Source of the DNA: an uncultured Bartonella sp.
GTDB lineage: Bacteria > Pseudomonadota > Alphaproteobacteria > Rhizobiales > Rhizobiaceae
Direction of reading: 5' to 3'
Length of the DNA: 64,000 nucleotides
Assembly (NCBI RefSeq): GCF_945277285.1
Contig: NZ_CALYPR010000003.1
Location: forward strand, 310,001-374,000
Part shown: positions 56,424 to 64,000 of the stretch, in pieces
Numbering within the stretch: the stretch's first letter is position 1
How the letters are laid out: each line of letters begins with the position of its first letter
The notes under the pieces: generated by a model
Told to the model about the DNA's origin: nothing
The model's database searches: none
What the model saw: the letters and a program-made list of their open reading frames with translations, nothing else
Translations under genes and position numbers: made by a program

Positions 56424-56578
56424 CGGTAATTAATCGGGAATCTACCATTTATGCGTTCAGCTATGATTTGTTCGTCACGTTGCTTGAAAGCTTCCTTTTG
56501 TGGGGCTTTTCTGGTCAATATTGAACAGCCCTGCAACTGATAGACACATCTATTTGTCAGGCTCACTAACAAAATCAT
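56420..56578 (-). CDS. Possible micro-ORF A (52 aa)
   Basis: Begins MILLVSLTNRC, with GGGGAG six bases before the ATG, a strong ribosome-binding site in an otherwise empty 478-bp gap. It contains two Cys and a basic helical-looking second half (KEAFKQRDEQIIAERINGRF). Its stop overlaps the start of micro-ORF B by four bases. No family recognised. It points away from tRNA-Pro. Confidence 0.33.
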   Translation of the reverse strand: MILLVSLTNRCVYQLQGCSILTRKAPQKEAFKQRDEQIIAERINGRFPINYR

Positions 56579-56736
56579 AAATTCTCCCCACAAGGAAATA
56601 ATTATAAATTTTTTCAGAAGTTTTTATCGGATTTCTATTCCACAGTATGCGCGTCTATAGCGGGATTGGCTTTTTGTGCGTTTCACAAATTTTCTCTTGC
56701 CTTTAGGGCGCGAGTACTCTAGGCCTCTTCATGGTC

Positions 56737-56813
<77 letters not shown>

Positions 56814-56952
56814 ATTTCATGAAAAATTTAAAGATCTTCATTGCTTTGTTAAAATGTTCCATTTCCCAATCGATTGGAACAGGCAGTCTTCAACAATTAT
56901 TCGTTCTATTTTTTTATAATATTGAAACATATTTAAAGCAGAACAGCATAAG

Positions 56953-56983
56953 AAAAAAGCTCCGGAAAATTTCCGGAGCTTTC
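56953..56983 (-). terminator. Terminator of the gltBD operon
   Basis: AAAGCTCCGGAAA / TTTCCGGAGCTTT, a perfect 13-bp stem. On the minus strand it is followed by TTTTTT, 38 bp past the gltD stop. Confidence 0.9.
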
Positions 56984-57020
56984 AAATGCGAGCAATTGGC
57001 TAATTTTTATTCTTGTCGCT

Positions 57021-58475
57021 CTAACGCGGAAGCAGCGTCTCCCCCATTAAAAATTCATCAATAGCACGGGCAGCCTGCCGACCTTCTCTGATCGCCCATA
57101 CAACAAGTGATTGCCCGCGTCTCACATCACCGGCTGCAAAAAACTTGTCGACACTTGTTTTATAATTGTTGGTGTCTGCATCCACAGAATGCGCACCTCT
57201 ACGATCTATTTTCAGCTTCAAACGGTCACCCAATTCGCTACAAACACCTTGTTCAAAAGGTCCTGCAAAACCAATGGCAATAAAAGCAAGGTCAGCGCGA
57301 ATATAAAATTCGGTTCCGGCAATCGGCTTGCGTTTTTCATCTACATGGCAACATTTAACATGGGTGAGTTCGCCATTTTCAGCGATAAACTCCAATGTTG
57401 CAATTTGAAACTCGCGTTCTGCGCCCTCCGCTTGACTAGTGGATGTACGCATTTTTGTTGCCCAATAAGGCCAAACGCTGAGTTTATCTTCCTTTTCAGG
57501 CGGCTGCGGGCGAATATCAAGCTGCGTGACTTTGACTGCCCCTTGGCGAAAAGCCGTCCCGACACAATCCGAAGCAGTGTCTCCGCCACCGACAACAACC
57601 ACATGTTTGCCATCAGCGGTAATTGAAGGAGAAGGCCAACCAACTGATTCGATGTTTTCACGCCCTACCCGTTTATTTTGCTGAACAAGATAACACATGG
57701 CATCATGGACACCATGAACGCGCAATCCGGGAATATCTATATGACGGGGCGTTTCCGAGCCACCACAATAAAGTACAGCATTATAATTTGTTAGAAGATC
57801 ATCAACAGACTTATCAATGCCAATATTCACTCCGCAATAAAAGGTTACCCCTTCACCTTCCAACTGCTCTATGCGGCGATCAATATGATGTTTTTCCATT
57901 TTAAAATCGGGAATACCATAGCGTAATAGACCGCCGGGGCGACTTTCCCTTTCGAAAACGTCAACCATGTGTCCGGCACGTGCAAGTTGCTGTGCTGCCG
58001 CAAGTCCCGCTGGTCCGGAACCGATTACGGCAACTTTTTTGCCTGTTTTTGCCTCATTGGGCTGTGGAGCCATAAAACCGAGTGAAAATGCTTTTTCCGC
58101 CAGTGTCTGTTCAACCATTTTAATGGTCACCGGCACGTCTTCAAGGTTGAGTGTACACGCTTCCTCACATGGAGCCGGACAGACATGCCCTGTAAATTCG
58201 GGAAAGTTGTTTGTTGACAACAGATTTCTAATCGCTTCTTGCCAATTTCCCTTATAAACAAGATCATTCCAGTCAGGAATCTGGTTATTGACCGGACATC
58301 CGGTTGAACCATGACAATAAGGAATGCCGCAGTCCATGCAACGCGCGGCCTGTTTCTGCACCTCGACTTCCGACATCGGAATCGTAAATTCGCGAAAATG
58401 GCGGATGCGATCCGAAGCTGGCTGATACTTCTGAGATTGTCGATCTATTTCAAGAAAACCGGTTACTTTACCCAT
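57021..58475 (-). CDS. gltD: Glutamate synthase (NADPH) small subunit
   Basis: Electron-input subunit of glutamate synthase: FAD and [4Fe-4S] protein that oxidises NADPH and passes electrons to GltB. Of 484 residues. N-terminal cluster cysteines are in CMDCGIPYC and [11 protein letters not shown]. The FAD motif is [16 protein letters not shown] and the NADPH motif is [12 protein letters not shown]. It follows gltB by 48 bp on the same strand. Confidence 0.98.
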   Translation of the reverse strand: MGKVTGFLEIDRQSQKYQPASDRIRHFREFTIPMSEVEVQKQAARCMDCGIPYCHGSTGCPVNNQIPDWNDLVYKGNWQEAIRNLLSTNNFPEFTGHVCPAPCEEACTLNLEDVPVTIKMVEQTLAEKAFSLGFMAPQPNEAKTGKKVAVIGSGPAGLAAAQQLARAGHMVDVFERESRPGGLLRYGIPDFKMEKHHIDRRIEQLEGEGVTFYCGVNIGIDKSVDDLLTNYNAVLYCGGSETPRHIDIPGLRVHGVHDAMCYLVQQNKRVGRENIESVGWPSPSITADGKHVVVVGGGDTASDCVGTAFRQGAVKVTQLDIRPQPPEKEDKLSVWPYWATKMRTSTSQAEGAEREFQIATLEFIAENGELTHVKCCHVDEKRKPIAGTEFYIRADLAFIAIGFAGPFEQGVCSELGDRLKLKIDRRGAHSVDADTNNYKTSVDKFFAAGDVRRGQSLVVWAIREGRQAARAIDEFLMGETLLPR

Positions 58476-58523
58476 TTGCTATTTCCGTATCTGACTTTTG
58501 CACTGTAAAACATTTCTGCCAAA

Positions 58524-61500
58524 TTATTCGGCAGCAGTTTCCATGCGCATCTGTTCCATTTCTTCCAAAGCACGGCGATATTCAACCGGCATAATTTTTA
58601 CAAATTTCGGGCGGTATTGATCCCAATTATCCAATATTTGCTTGGCGCGTTGCGACCCTGTGTAATGAAGATGATTGGCAATCATTTGCGCCAGACGCTC
58701 TTCATCGTGGTGGGTCATATTGGCAGAAACGTCAACACGACCTTTATGCATGAGATCACCACCATGGTGATGAAGTTTTTCAAGCATATCATCTTCTTCG
58801 GGCACCGGCTCAAGCTCAACCATGGCCATATTGCATCTTTGCGCGAAATCACCCGCTTCATCAAGCACATAAGCGACACCACCCGACATGCCGGCAGCAA
58901 AGTTACGACCGGTTTTTCCGATCACAACAACGATGCCTCCTGTCATATATTCACAACCGTGATCGCCGACCCCTTCAACCACAGCAGCAACACCGGAATT
59001 ACGAACCGCAAAACGTTCGCCGGCAACACCCCTGAAATAGCACTCGCCTTCAATACCACCATAAAGAACCGTGTTGCCGACAATGATTGAATCTTCGGCA
59101 ACAATATTGGTGTCTTCAGGTGGGCGCACGATAATCCGGCCACCGGAAAGCCCCTTGCCAACATAGTCGTTACCGTCTCCGACAAGATCAAAAGTTATTC
59201 CCTTGGCAAGAAATGCACCGAATGACTGTCCCGCCGTACCTTTAAAGCGGATATTGATTGTATTGTCCGGCAGACCGCGATGACGGTAGCGCCGCACAAC
59301 CTCACCGGAAAGCATAGCTCCTGCCGATCTGTCGACATTACGGATAAGAGTTTCCAACTCGACCGGTTTTTTATTTTCCAAAGCAGCTGAAGCTTTTTCA
59401 ATCAACTTGCGATCAAGAATATCCTCAACCGGATGATGTTGGCGTTCGGTATGTCGTGTCTGTTTCTTTTCGGCATCGGGCTTATAGAAAATACGGCTAA
59501 AATCGAGCCCTTTGGCTTTCCAGTGGTCAATGGCTGGTTGCTTATCCAACAGATCTGATTGTCCGATAATATCGTCGAGCTTCTTAAAGCCCATATGAGC
59601 CAAAATTGCGCGCACTTCTTCTGCGAGATAGAAGAAGAAGTTGATAACATGCTCAGGTGTGCCTTTAAAACGTTTGCGTAACACCGGATCTTGCGTTGCG
59701 ACGCCAACCGGACATGTATTAAGATGGCATTTGCGCATCATTACACAGCCAGCAGCTATCAATGGCGCGGTTGCAAAGCCGAACTCGTCTGCACCGAGTA
59801 GCGCTCCGATAACAACATCGCGACCAGTACGCAACCCACCGTCTACTTGCAGCGCAACACGGGAACGTAAGCCATTCAAAACCAAGGTCTGCTGCGTTTC
59901 GGCAAGTCCCATTTCCCAGCATGAACCCGCGTTTCTTACCGATGTTAAAGGAGAAGCACCGGTGCCGCCGTCATATCCCGAAATGGTGATGTGATCGGCT
60001 CTCGCTTTGGCAACTCCGGCAGCGACCGTTCCTACACCAACTTCTGAGACCAATTTTACTGAAATATCGGCATGTTCATTGACATTCTTCAAATCAAAAA
60101 TAAGTTGAGCCAAATCCTCAATCGAATAAATATCATGATGTGGTGGCGGAGAAATCAAACCCACACCTTGTGTTGAATGGCGGGTCTTGGCAATTGTTGC
60201 ATCGACCTTATGCCCGGGTAGCTGCCCACCTTCACCCGGCTTTGCTCCCTGTGCCACTTTAATCTGGATAACATCTGCATTCACCAGATATTCGGTTGTC
60301 ACACCAAAACGTCCCGAAGCAACCTGTTTTATGGCAGAACGCTCAAGATTTGGAGTTCCATCCGGCAACGGGTATAACCGATCAGGCTCCTCCCCGCCCT
60401 CACCTGTATTGGATTTGCCACCAATTTTGTTCATCGCACGCGCCAAAGTTGTATGGGCCTCGCGCGAAATAGAACCAAAAGACATCGCACCGGTTGAAAA
60501 CCGTTTCACAATATCGCAAGCCGGTTCAACGTCTTCAATAGCCACCGGTTTTGCACCACGCTCTTCAGCACTTTTGATTTTGAAAAGGCCGCGAATGGTC
60601 TTTGCCTGTACAGTCTCGCCATTAATCCGTTGCGAATAGGCTGTAAATAGAGCCGGATTCGAGGTACGAACAGAATGCTGCAAACTCGCGACAGCATCAG
60701 GTGTCCAGATATGCGCCTCGCCACGGATACGATAGGCATATTCCCCACCAACATCAAGCGCGTGGAGAAGAACCGGGTCATTGCTGAAAGCAGCCGTATG
60801 CCGTTTTACCGTCTCGGCTGCAATTTGTTCCAGATCAACGCCTTCGATCGTTGTTGCGGTACCGGTAAAGAAACGGTCGACAAACGACTGTTTTAGCCCG
60901 ACGGCGTCAAAAATCTGAGCGCCGCAATAGGATTGATAGGTTGAAATGCCCATTTTGGACATGACCTTGAGCATGCCTTTTCCAATTGACTTGATGTAGC
61001 GATAGACAACTTCATGCTCTTCAACTTCCTTAGGAAATTCTCCGCGTTCATACATATCTATCAACGTATCAAACGCAAGATAAGGATTGATCGCTTCCGC
61101 ACCGTAGCCAGCAAGACAACAAAAATGATGGATTTCGCGAGGCTCACCGGTTTCAACCACCAGACCAACCGAAGTACGCAAACCTTTTCTGATCAAATGG
61201 TGGTGGACAGCCGCCGTAGCAAGCAGGGCAGGAATTGGAATACGATCGGGGCCGATCTGGCGATCGGATAGGATGATGATGTTATAGCCCCCGTGTACTG
61301 CCGCCTCGGCGCGTTCACAAAGCCGCTCGACGGCACCTTCAAGACCTTCTCTCCCTTCCTGAACCGAATAGGTTATATCAATTGTCTTGGTGTCGAAATG
61401 GTCTTCTGTCTGGCCAATGGCTCTAATTTTTTCAAGGTCACCATTGGTCAGAATTGGTTGGCGAACTTCCAGCCTTTTGCGACGGGATGTCCCCACCAGA

Positions 61501-63251
61501 TCGAATATATTCGGCCGTGGTCCAATAAATGAAACAAGGCTCATCACCAATTCTTCGCGGATCGGGTCAATAGGCGGATTGGTTACTTGCGCAAAATTCT
61601 GCTTGAAATAGCTATAGAGCAGTTTCGATTTATCCGACATTGCCGAAATCGGCGTATCAACACCCATCGAGCCAATCGGTTCCTGCCCCGTTGTAGCCAT
61701 TGGTGAGAGAAGAAATTTCTTGTCTTCCTGCGTATAACCGAACGCTTGTTGACGATCCAGCAACGAAACATCCTTGCGCAGTGAACGCGGCTCGACGGGC
61801 GAAAGATCTTCCAGAATAAGCTGGGTATTATCAAGCCATTGCCGATAAGGATGCTTGGATGCAATGTCAGACTTTATCTCTTCGTCAGAAACAATGCGCC
61901 CCTCTTCCAGATTGATAAGCAACATCTTACCCGGCTGTAAACGCCATTTACGAATAATATGTTTTTCCTCAACCGGAATAACGCCTGCTTCCGATGCCAT
62001 GATGACATAATCATTGTCGGTAACTATATAACGTGCCGGACGAAGGCCGTTGCGGTCAAGCGTGGCGCCGATTTGCCGGCCATCGGTAAATGCAATTGCA
62101 GCCGGCCCATCCCACGGTTCCATCAGGGCCGCGTGATATTCGTAGAAAGACCGTCTTTCGACACTCATTAAATTGTTGCCTGCCCAAGCTTCGGGAATAA
62201 GCATCATCATGGCATGGGGAAGAGAATATCCACCCTGACATAAAAACTCCAAAGCATTATCAAAACAGGCCGTATCAGACTGACCTTCATAAGAAATGGG
62301 CCAAAGTTTTGAAATATCATTGCCGAAGAGTTCAGAATCAACCGAAGCTTGCCGGGCAGCCATCCAGTTGACATTACCTCTTAAAGTATTGATTTCGCCG
62401 TTATGGGCAATCATCCGATAAGGATGAGCAAGTTTCCACGATGGAAAAGTATTGGTCGAAAATCGTTGATGGACAAGCGCCAATGCACTTTCAAAGCGCT
62501 CGTCTTGCAAATCCTTATAATAGGCGCCAACCTGAAACGCCAGAAACATGCCTTTATAAATAACGGTGCGTGAAGACAGGCAAACAACATAAAAGCCGTT
62601 ATCTCTGCCACCGGTTTCATGGAAAATTCTGTTGGAGATAACTTTACGCAACACAAACAAGCGGCGCTCGAAATCATCATCCGATTTGATTGAAGAATCA
62701 CGTCCGATAAAAACCTGTCGGTGAACCGGCTCGGTCGCGACAATTGCAGGAGCTTTCGACAACGACGAGTTATCAACCGGCACATCACGAAATGCAATGA
62801 AATGCTGCCCTTCAGAAGCAATCACTTCCTTGACAATCTGTTCAATATGAGCGCGCATAGCTCCATCACGCGGCATAAAAATATGTCCAACGGCATATTG
62901 TCCGGGCTTTGGCAATTCAATACCCTGTTCAGCCATGGTCTCGCGAAAAAAACGATCCGGTATCTGCACCAAAATACCTGCGCCGTCTCCAACCAGCGGA
63001 TCAGCCCCAACTGCACCGCGATGGGTGAGGTTTTCAAGCATGAAAAGGCCATCTTCAATAATCTTATGGGATTTGTGGTTTTTTAAATGGGCAATAAACC
63101 CTACGCCGCAGGCATCGTGCTCGTTTCGTGGGCTGTAGAGTCCTTGTGCTGCAGGAAGTCCATAGGCGAAAGAGGAACTTTCACCCGTCAATGATGACGT
63201 TATCGAACTATTTTGAGCAATATTATTACCTGAAATAACGCTATCTGACAT
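58524..63251 (-). CDS. gltB: Glutamate synthase (NADPH) large subunit
   Basis: Makes two glutamate from glutamine and 2-oxoglutarate; with glutamine synthetase it is the main ammonia-assimilation route. Of 1575 residues. The N-terminal amidotransferase has its nucleophile Cys 48 (DACGVGF) exposed after removal of a 47-residue propeptide. A central domain and the FMN-binding synthase domain ([28 protein letters not shown]) follow, with [3Fe-4S] cysteines in [14 protein letters not shown] and a C-terminal beta-helix (gxGxG repeats [23 protein letters not shown]). AAGGG lies eight bases before the ATG. Bartonella pathogens often lack amino acid synthesis genes, so its presence fits a less reduced host. 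Confidence 0.98.
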   Translation of the reverse strand: MSDSVISGNNIAQNSSITSSLTGESSSFAYGLPAAQGLYSPRNEHDACGVGFIAHLKNHKSHKIIEDGLFMLENLTHRGAVGADPLVGDGAGILVQIPDRFFRETMAEQGIELPKPGQYAVGHIFMPRDGAMRAHIEQIVKEVIASEGQHFIAFRDVPVDNSSLSKAPAIVATEPVHRQVFIGRDSSIKSDDDFERRLFVLRKVISNRIFHETGGRDNGFYVVCLSSRTVIYKGMFLAFQVGAYYKDLQDERFESALALVHQRFSTNTFPSWKLAHPYRMIAHNGEINTLRGNVNWMAARQASVDSELFGNDISKLWPISYEGQSDTACFDNALEFLCQGGYSLPHAMMMLIPEAWAGNNLMSVERRSFYEYHAALMEPWDGPAAIAFTDGRQIGATLDRNGLRPARYIVTDNDYVIMASEAGVIPVEEKHIIRKWRLQPGKMLLINLEEGRIVSDEEIKSDIASKHPYRQWLDNTQLILEDLSPVEPRSLRKDVSLLDRQQAFGYTQEDKKFLLSPMATTGQEPIGSMGVDTPISAMSDKSKLLYSYFKQNFAQVTNPPIDPIREELVMSLVSFIGPRPNIFDLVGTSRRKRLEVRQPILTNGDLEKIRAIGQTEDHFDTKTIDITYSVQEGREGLEGAVERLCERAEAAVHGGYNIIILSDRQIGPDRIPIPALLATAAVHHHLIRKGLRTSVGLVVETGEPREIHHFCCLAGYGAEAINPYLAFDTLIDMYERGEFPKEVEEHEVVYRYIKSIGKGMLKVMSKMGISTYQSYCGAQIFDAVGLKQSFVDRFFTGTATTIEGVDLEQIAAETVKRHTAAFSNDPVLLHALDVGGEYAYRIRGEAHIWTPDAVASLQHSVRTSNPALFTAYSQRINGETVQAKTIRGLFKIKSAEERGAKPVAIEDVEPACDIVKRFSTGAMSFGSISREAHTTLARAMNKIGGKSNTGEGGEEPDRLYPLPDGTPNLERSAIKQVASGRFGVTTEYLVNADVIQIKVAQGAKPGEGGQLPGHKVDATIAKTRHSTQGVGLISPPPHHDIYSIEDLAQLIFDLKNVNEHADISVKLVSEVGVGTVAAGVAKARADHITISGYDGGTGASPLTSVRNAGSCWEMGLAETQQTLVLNGLRSRVALQVDGGLRTGRDVVIGALLGADEFGFATAPLIAAGCVMMRKCHLNTCPVGVATQDPVLRKRFKGTPEHVINFFFYLAEEVRAILAHMGFKKLDDIIGQSDLLDKQPAIDHWKAKGLDFSRIFYKPDAEKKQTRHTERQHHPVEDILDRKLIEKASAALENKKPVELETLIRNVDRSAGAMLSGEVVRRYRHRGLPDNTINIRFKGTAGQSFGAFLAKGITFDLVGDGNDYVGKGLSGGRIIVRPPEDTNIVAEDSIIVGNTVLYGGIEGECYFRGVAGERFAVRNSGVAAVVEGVGDHGCEYMTGGIVVVIGKTGRNFAAGMSGGVAYVLDEAGDFAQRCNMAMVELEPVPEEDDMLEKLHHHGGDLMHKGRVDVSANMTHHDEERLAQMIANHLHYTGSQRAKQILDNWDQYRPKFVKIMPVEYRRALEEMEQMRMETAAE

Positions 63252-63624
63252 TTAGAAAGCCCTTTTCCCTCAAAGACAAAACGGTAGTTACAACAGAAAA
63301 ACGTTGTTTTGGTCGGCTAAACAACTTGCATAATGCCGTGTAACTGCTTTTTCAGTATTCTATGTCAGAAAGATTCTAAGTTTTCAACCACCAAACTCAA
63401 AAATTGAAATATTATTACAAATTTATATATATTTATTTATGAAAATTATTTTTTCATAAATTATTTTTTTCCATTTATTCTCAGACGTGCCTTTTGAGAA
63501 ACAAAATTTTTTAAAAGCCGAAAACAATAAACTTTTAAATAAGACTACCTTTGTCATTTCTGTTCTGAAAAAATATCGTTCAAGACGGTCAATTGCGGAA
63601 TCATTGAAATATGCTTGTAATAAC
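63252..63624. other. AT-rich intergenic region upstream of gltB
   Basis: 373 bp with no supported gene. Contains the gltB leader and, presumably, its promoter. The short ORFs on both strands lack ribosome-binding sites, and one runs through the Hsp20 terminator. I see no recognisable operator. Confidence 0.6.
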
Positions 63625-63663
63625 AAAAAGCGTGGGAAGCGTTTTGCACGCTTCCCACGCTTT
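63625..63663 (-). terminator. Terminator of the Hsp20 gene
   Basis: AAAGCGTGGGAAGCGT / ACGCTTCCCACGCTTT, a perfect 16-bp stem with a 5-nt loop, followed on the minus strand by TTTTT, 22 bp past the stop. Confidence 0.93.
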
Positions 63664-63684
63664 CATGTCAAAATTCGATAAAAA

Positions 63685-64000
63685 TTACTCGGCTGCTTCA
63701 ACCTCGAAATTATGCTTTTGAACACGTTTATTAGTGTTGGAAGCCTTTGGCGTTTGAACTGCGATTTTCCGAGGCTTCATCTCTTCTGGAATTTCCCGTT
63801 TTAATTCTATATGGAGCAAACCATTTTGAAGTTGAGCCCCAACCACTTCGACATGGTCAGCCAACTGGAAGCGACGTTCAAAAGACCGCGATGCAATACC
63901 ACGATAGAGGAAATCGCCTTCGTCATTTTCTTCTTCACGGGATTTCTCACCCTTGACGGTAAGCTGATGGCTTTGAGCCTCAATATCAATCTCATCTTCG
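63685..64000 (-). CDS. Hsp20/alpha-crystallin small heat-shock protein (5' end outside window)
   Basis: The last 105 codons of an IbpA-type small heat-shock protein running in from the right edge. Visible are the end of the alpha-crystallin domain with SHQLTVKGEK, DFLYRGIASRSFERRFQLADHVEV and the LLHIELKREIPEE end strand, where the IxI-type tail would be PRKIAVQTP. Holdase that binds unfolding proteins under heat stress. The C-terminal tail (KASNTNKRVQKHNFEVEAAE) is unusually long. Confidence 0.93.
   Translation of the reverse strand, partial: EDEIDIEAQSHQLTVKGEKSREEENDEGDFLYRGIASRSFERRFQLADHVEVVGAQLQNGLLHIELKREIPEEMKPRKIAVQTPKASNTNKRVQKHNFEVEAAE

Noticed and set aside
63423-63681. ORFs of 67 and 64 codons on either strand upstream of gltB
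   Set aside because: The plus one runs through the Hsp20 terminator, the minus one is Lys/Ile/Phe-rich AT bias, and neither has a ribosome-binding site.

Overview
This 64 kb window is an ordinary-looking chromosomal stretch of an AT-rich alphaproteobacterium of the order Hyphomicrobiales (Rhizobiales), most likely a Bartonellaceae-type organism. The evidence is the very-long-chain-fatty-acid lipid A cluster (acpXL, two fabF-like genes, an alcohol dehydrogenase and lpxXL), two glutamyl-tRNA synthetases, a giant apolipoprotein-like coiled-coil protein resembling the growth-pole-ring protein of unipolarly growing Rhizobiales, a class II DAHP synthase, MaeB, and a Bartonella-like gltA. Branched-chain amino acid synthesis, glutamate synthase and part of the aerobic cobalamin pathway are present, so this is not a strongly reduced pathogen. 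A larger-genome gut-symbiont Bartonella, such as those from bees or ants, would fit. That last step is inference.

Layout. 1-10.6 kb: rhlE (cut by the left edge), gltX2-nadE, dgkA, aroG, gor, a DUF2059 secreted protein, rpiA, and bfd-bfr for iron storage. 10.7-19.6 kb: comEC diverging from gltX, then gltA, an SDR, a RecD-like helicase and a nitronate monooxygenase. 19.6-26.4 kb, mostly minus strand: ilvIH with a newly recognised attenuator and leader peptide, a TPR-methyltransferase, a bile-acid-symporter-like protein, a gamma-carbonic-anhydrase-like protein, hflX and hfq. 26.5-32 kb: a split cobalamin segment, cobL diverging from cobG-cobH-cobI-cobJ, with cobJ fused to a CbiG-like N-terminus. 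32-35 kb: a small lipoprotein, folP-folK, a DUF922 protease-like protein and a ferredoxin. 35.3-40.3 kb: the 1674-residue polar-growth scaffold candidate. 40.9-44.5 kb: an Mla-type lipid transport operon. 44.7-47.9 kb: an SDR with a degenerate active site, and maeB. 48.1-52.9 kb: the acpXL-lpxXL lipid A cluster. 52.9-56.3 kb: a molbindin gene broken by an in-frame stop, galE, mazG, an A-type Fe-S carrier and a cytochrome c. 56.7-64 kb: tRNA-Pro(GGG), the gltBD operon and the 3' end of an Hsp20 gene.

How the genes connect. Several groups serve the envelope: Mla lipid trafficking, the C26-C28 secondary acyl chain of lipid A, the polar-growth scaffold, DgkA and GalE. Another group serves nitrogen and amino acids: GltBD, IlvIH, class II DAHP synthase, the GluRS pair and NadE. 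A third serves iron and redox: Bfd/Bfr, the A-type carrier, ferredoxin, Gor and cytochrome c.

No prophage, IS element, CRISPR array or defence island was seen. The most noteworthy signals are the ilvIH leader peptide with an apparently leaderless start, the cysteine-less FabF2XL partner that looks like a chain-length-factor subunit, the CbiG-CobJ fusion in a scattered cob set, the nonsense-interrupted molbindin gene, and a pair of ATGA-overlapping micro-ORFs beside the tRNA.
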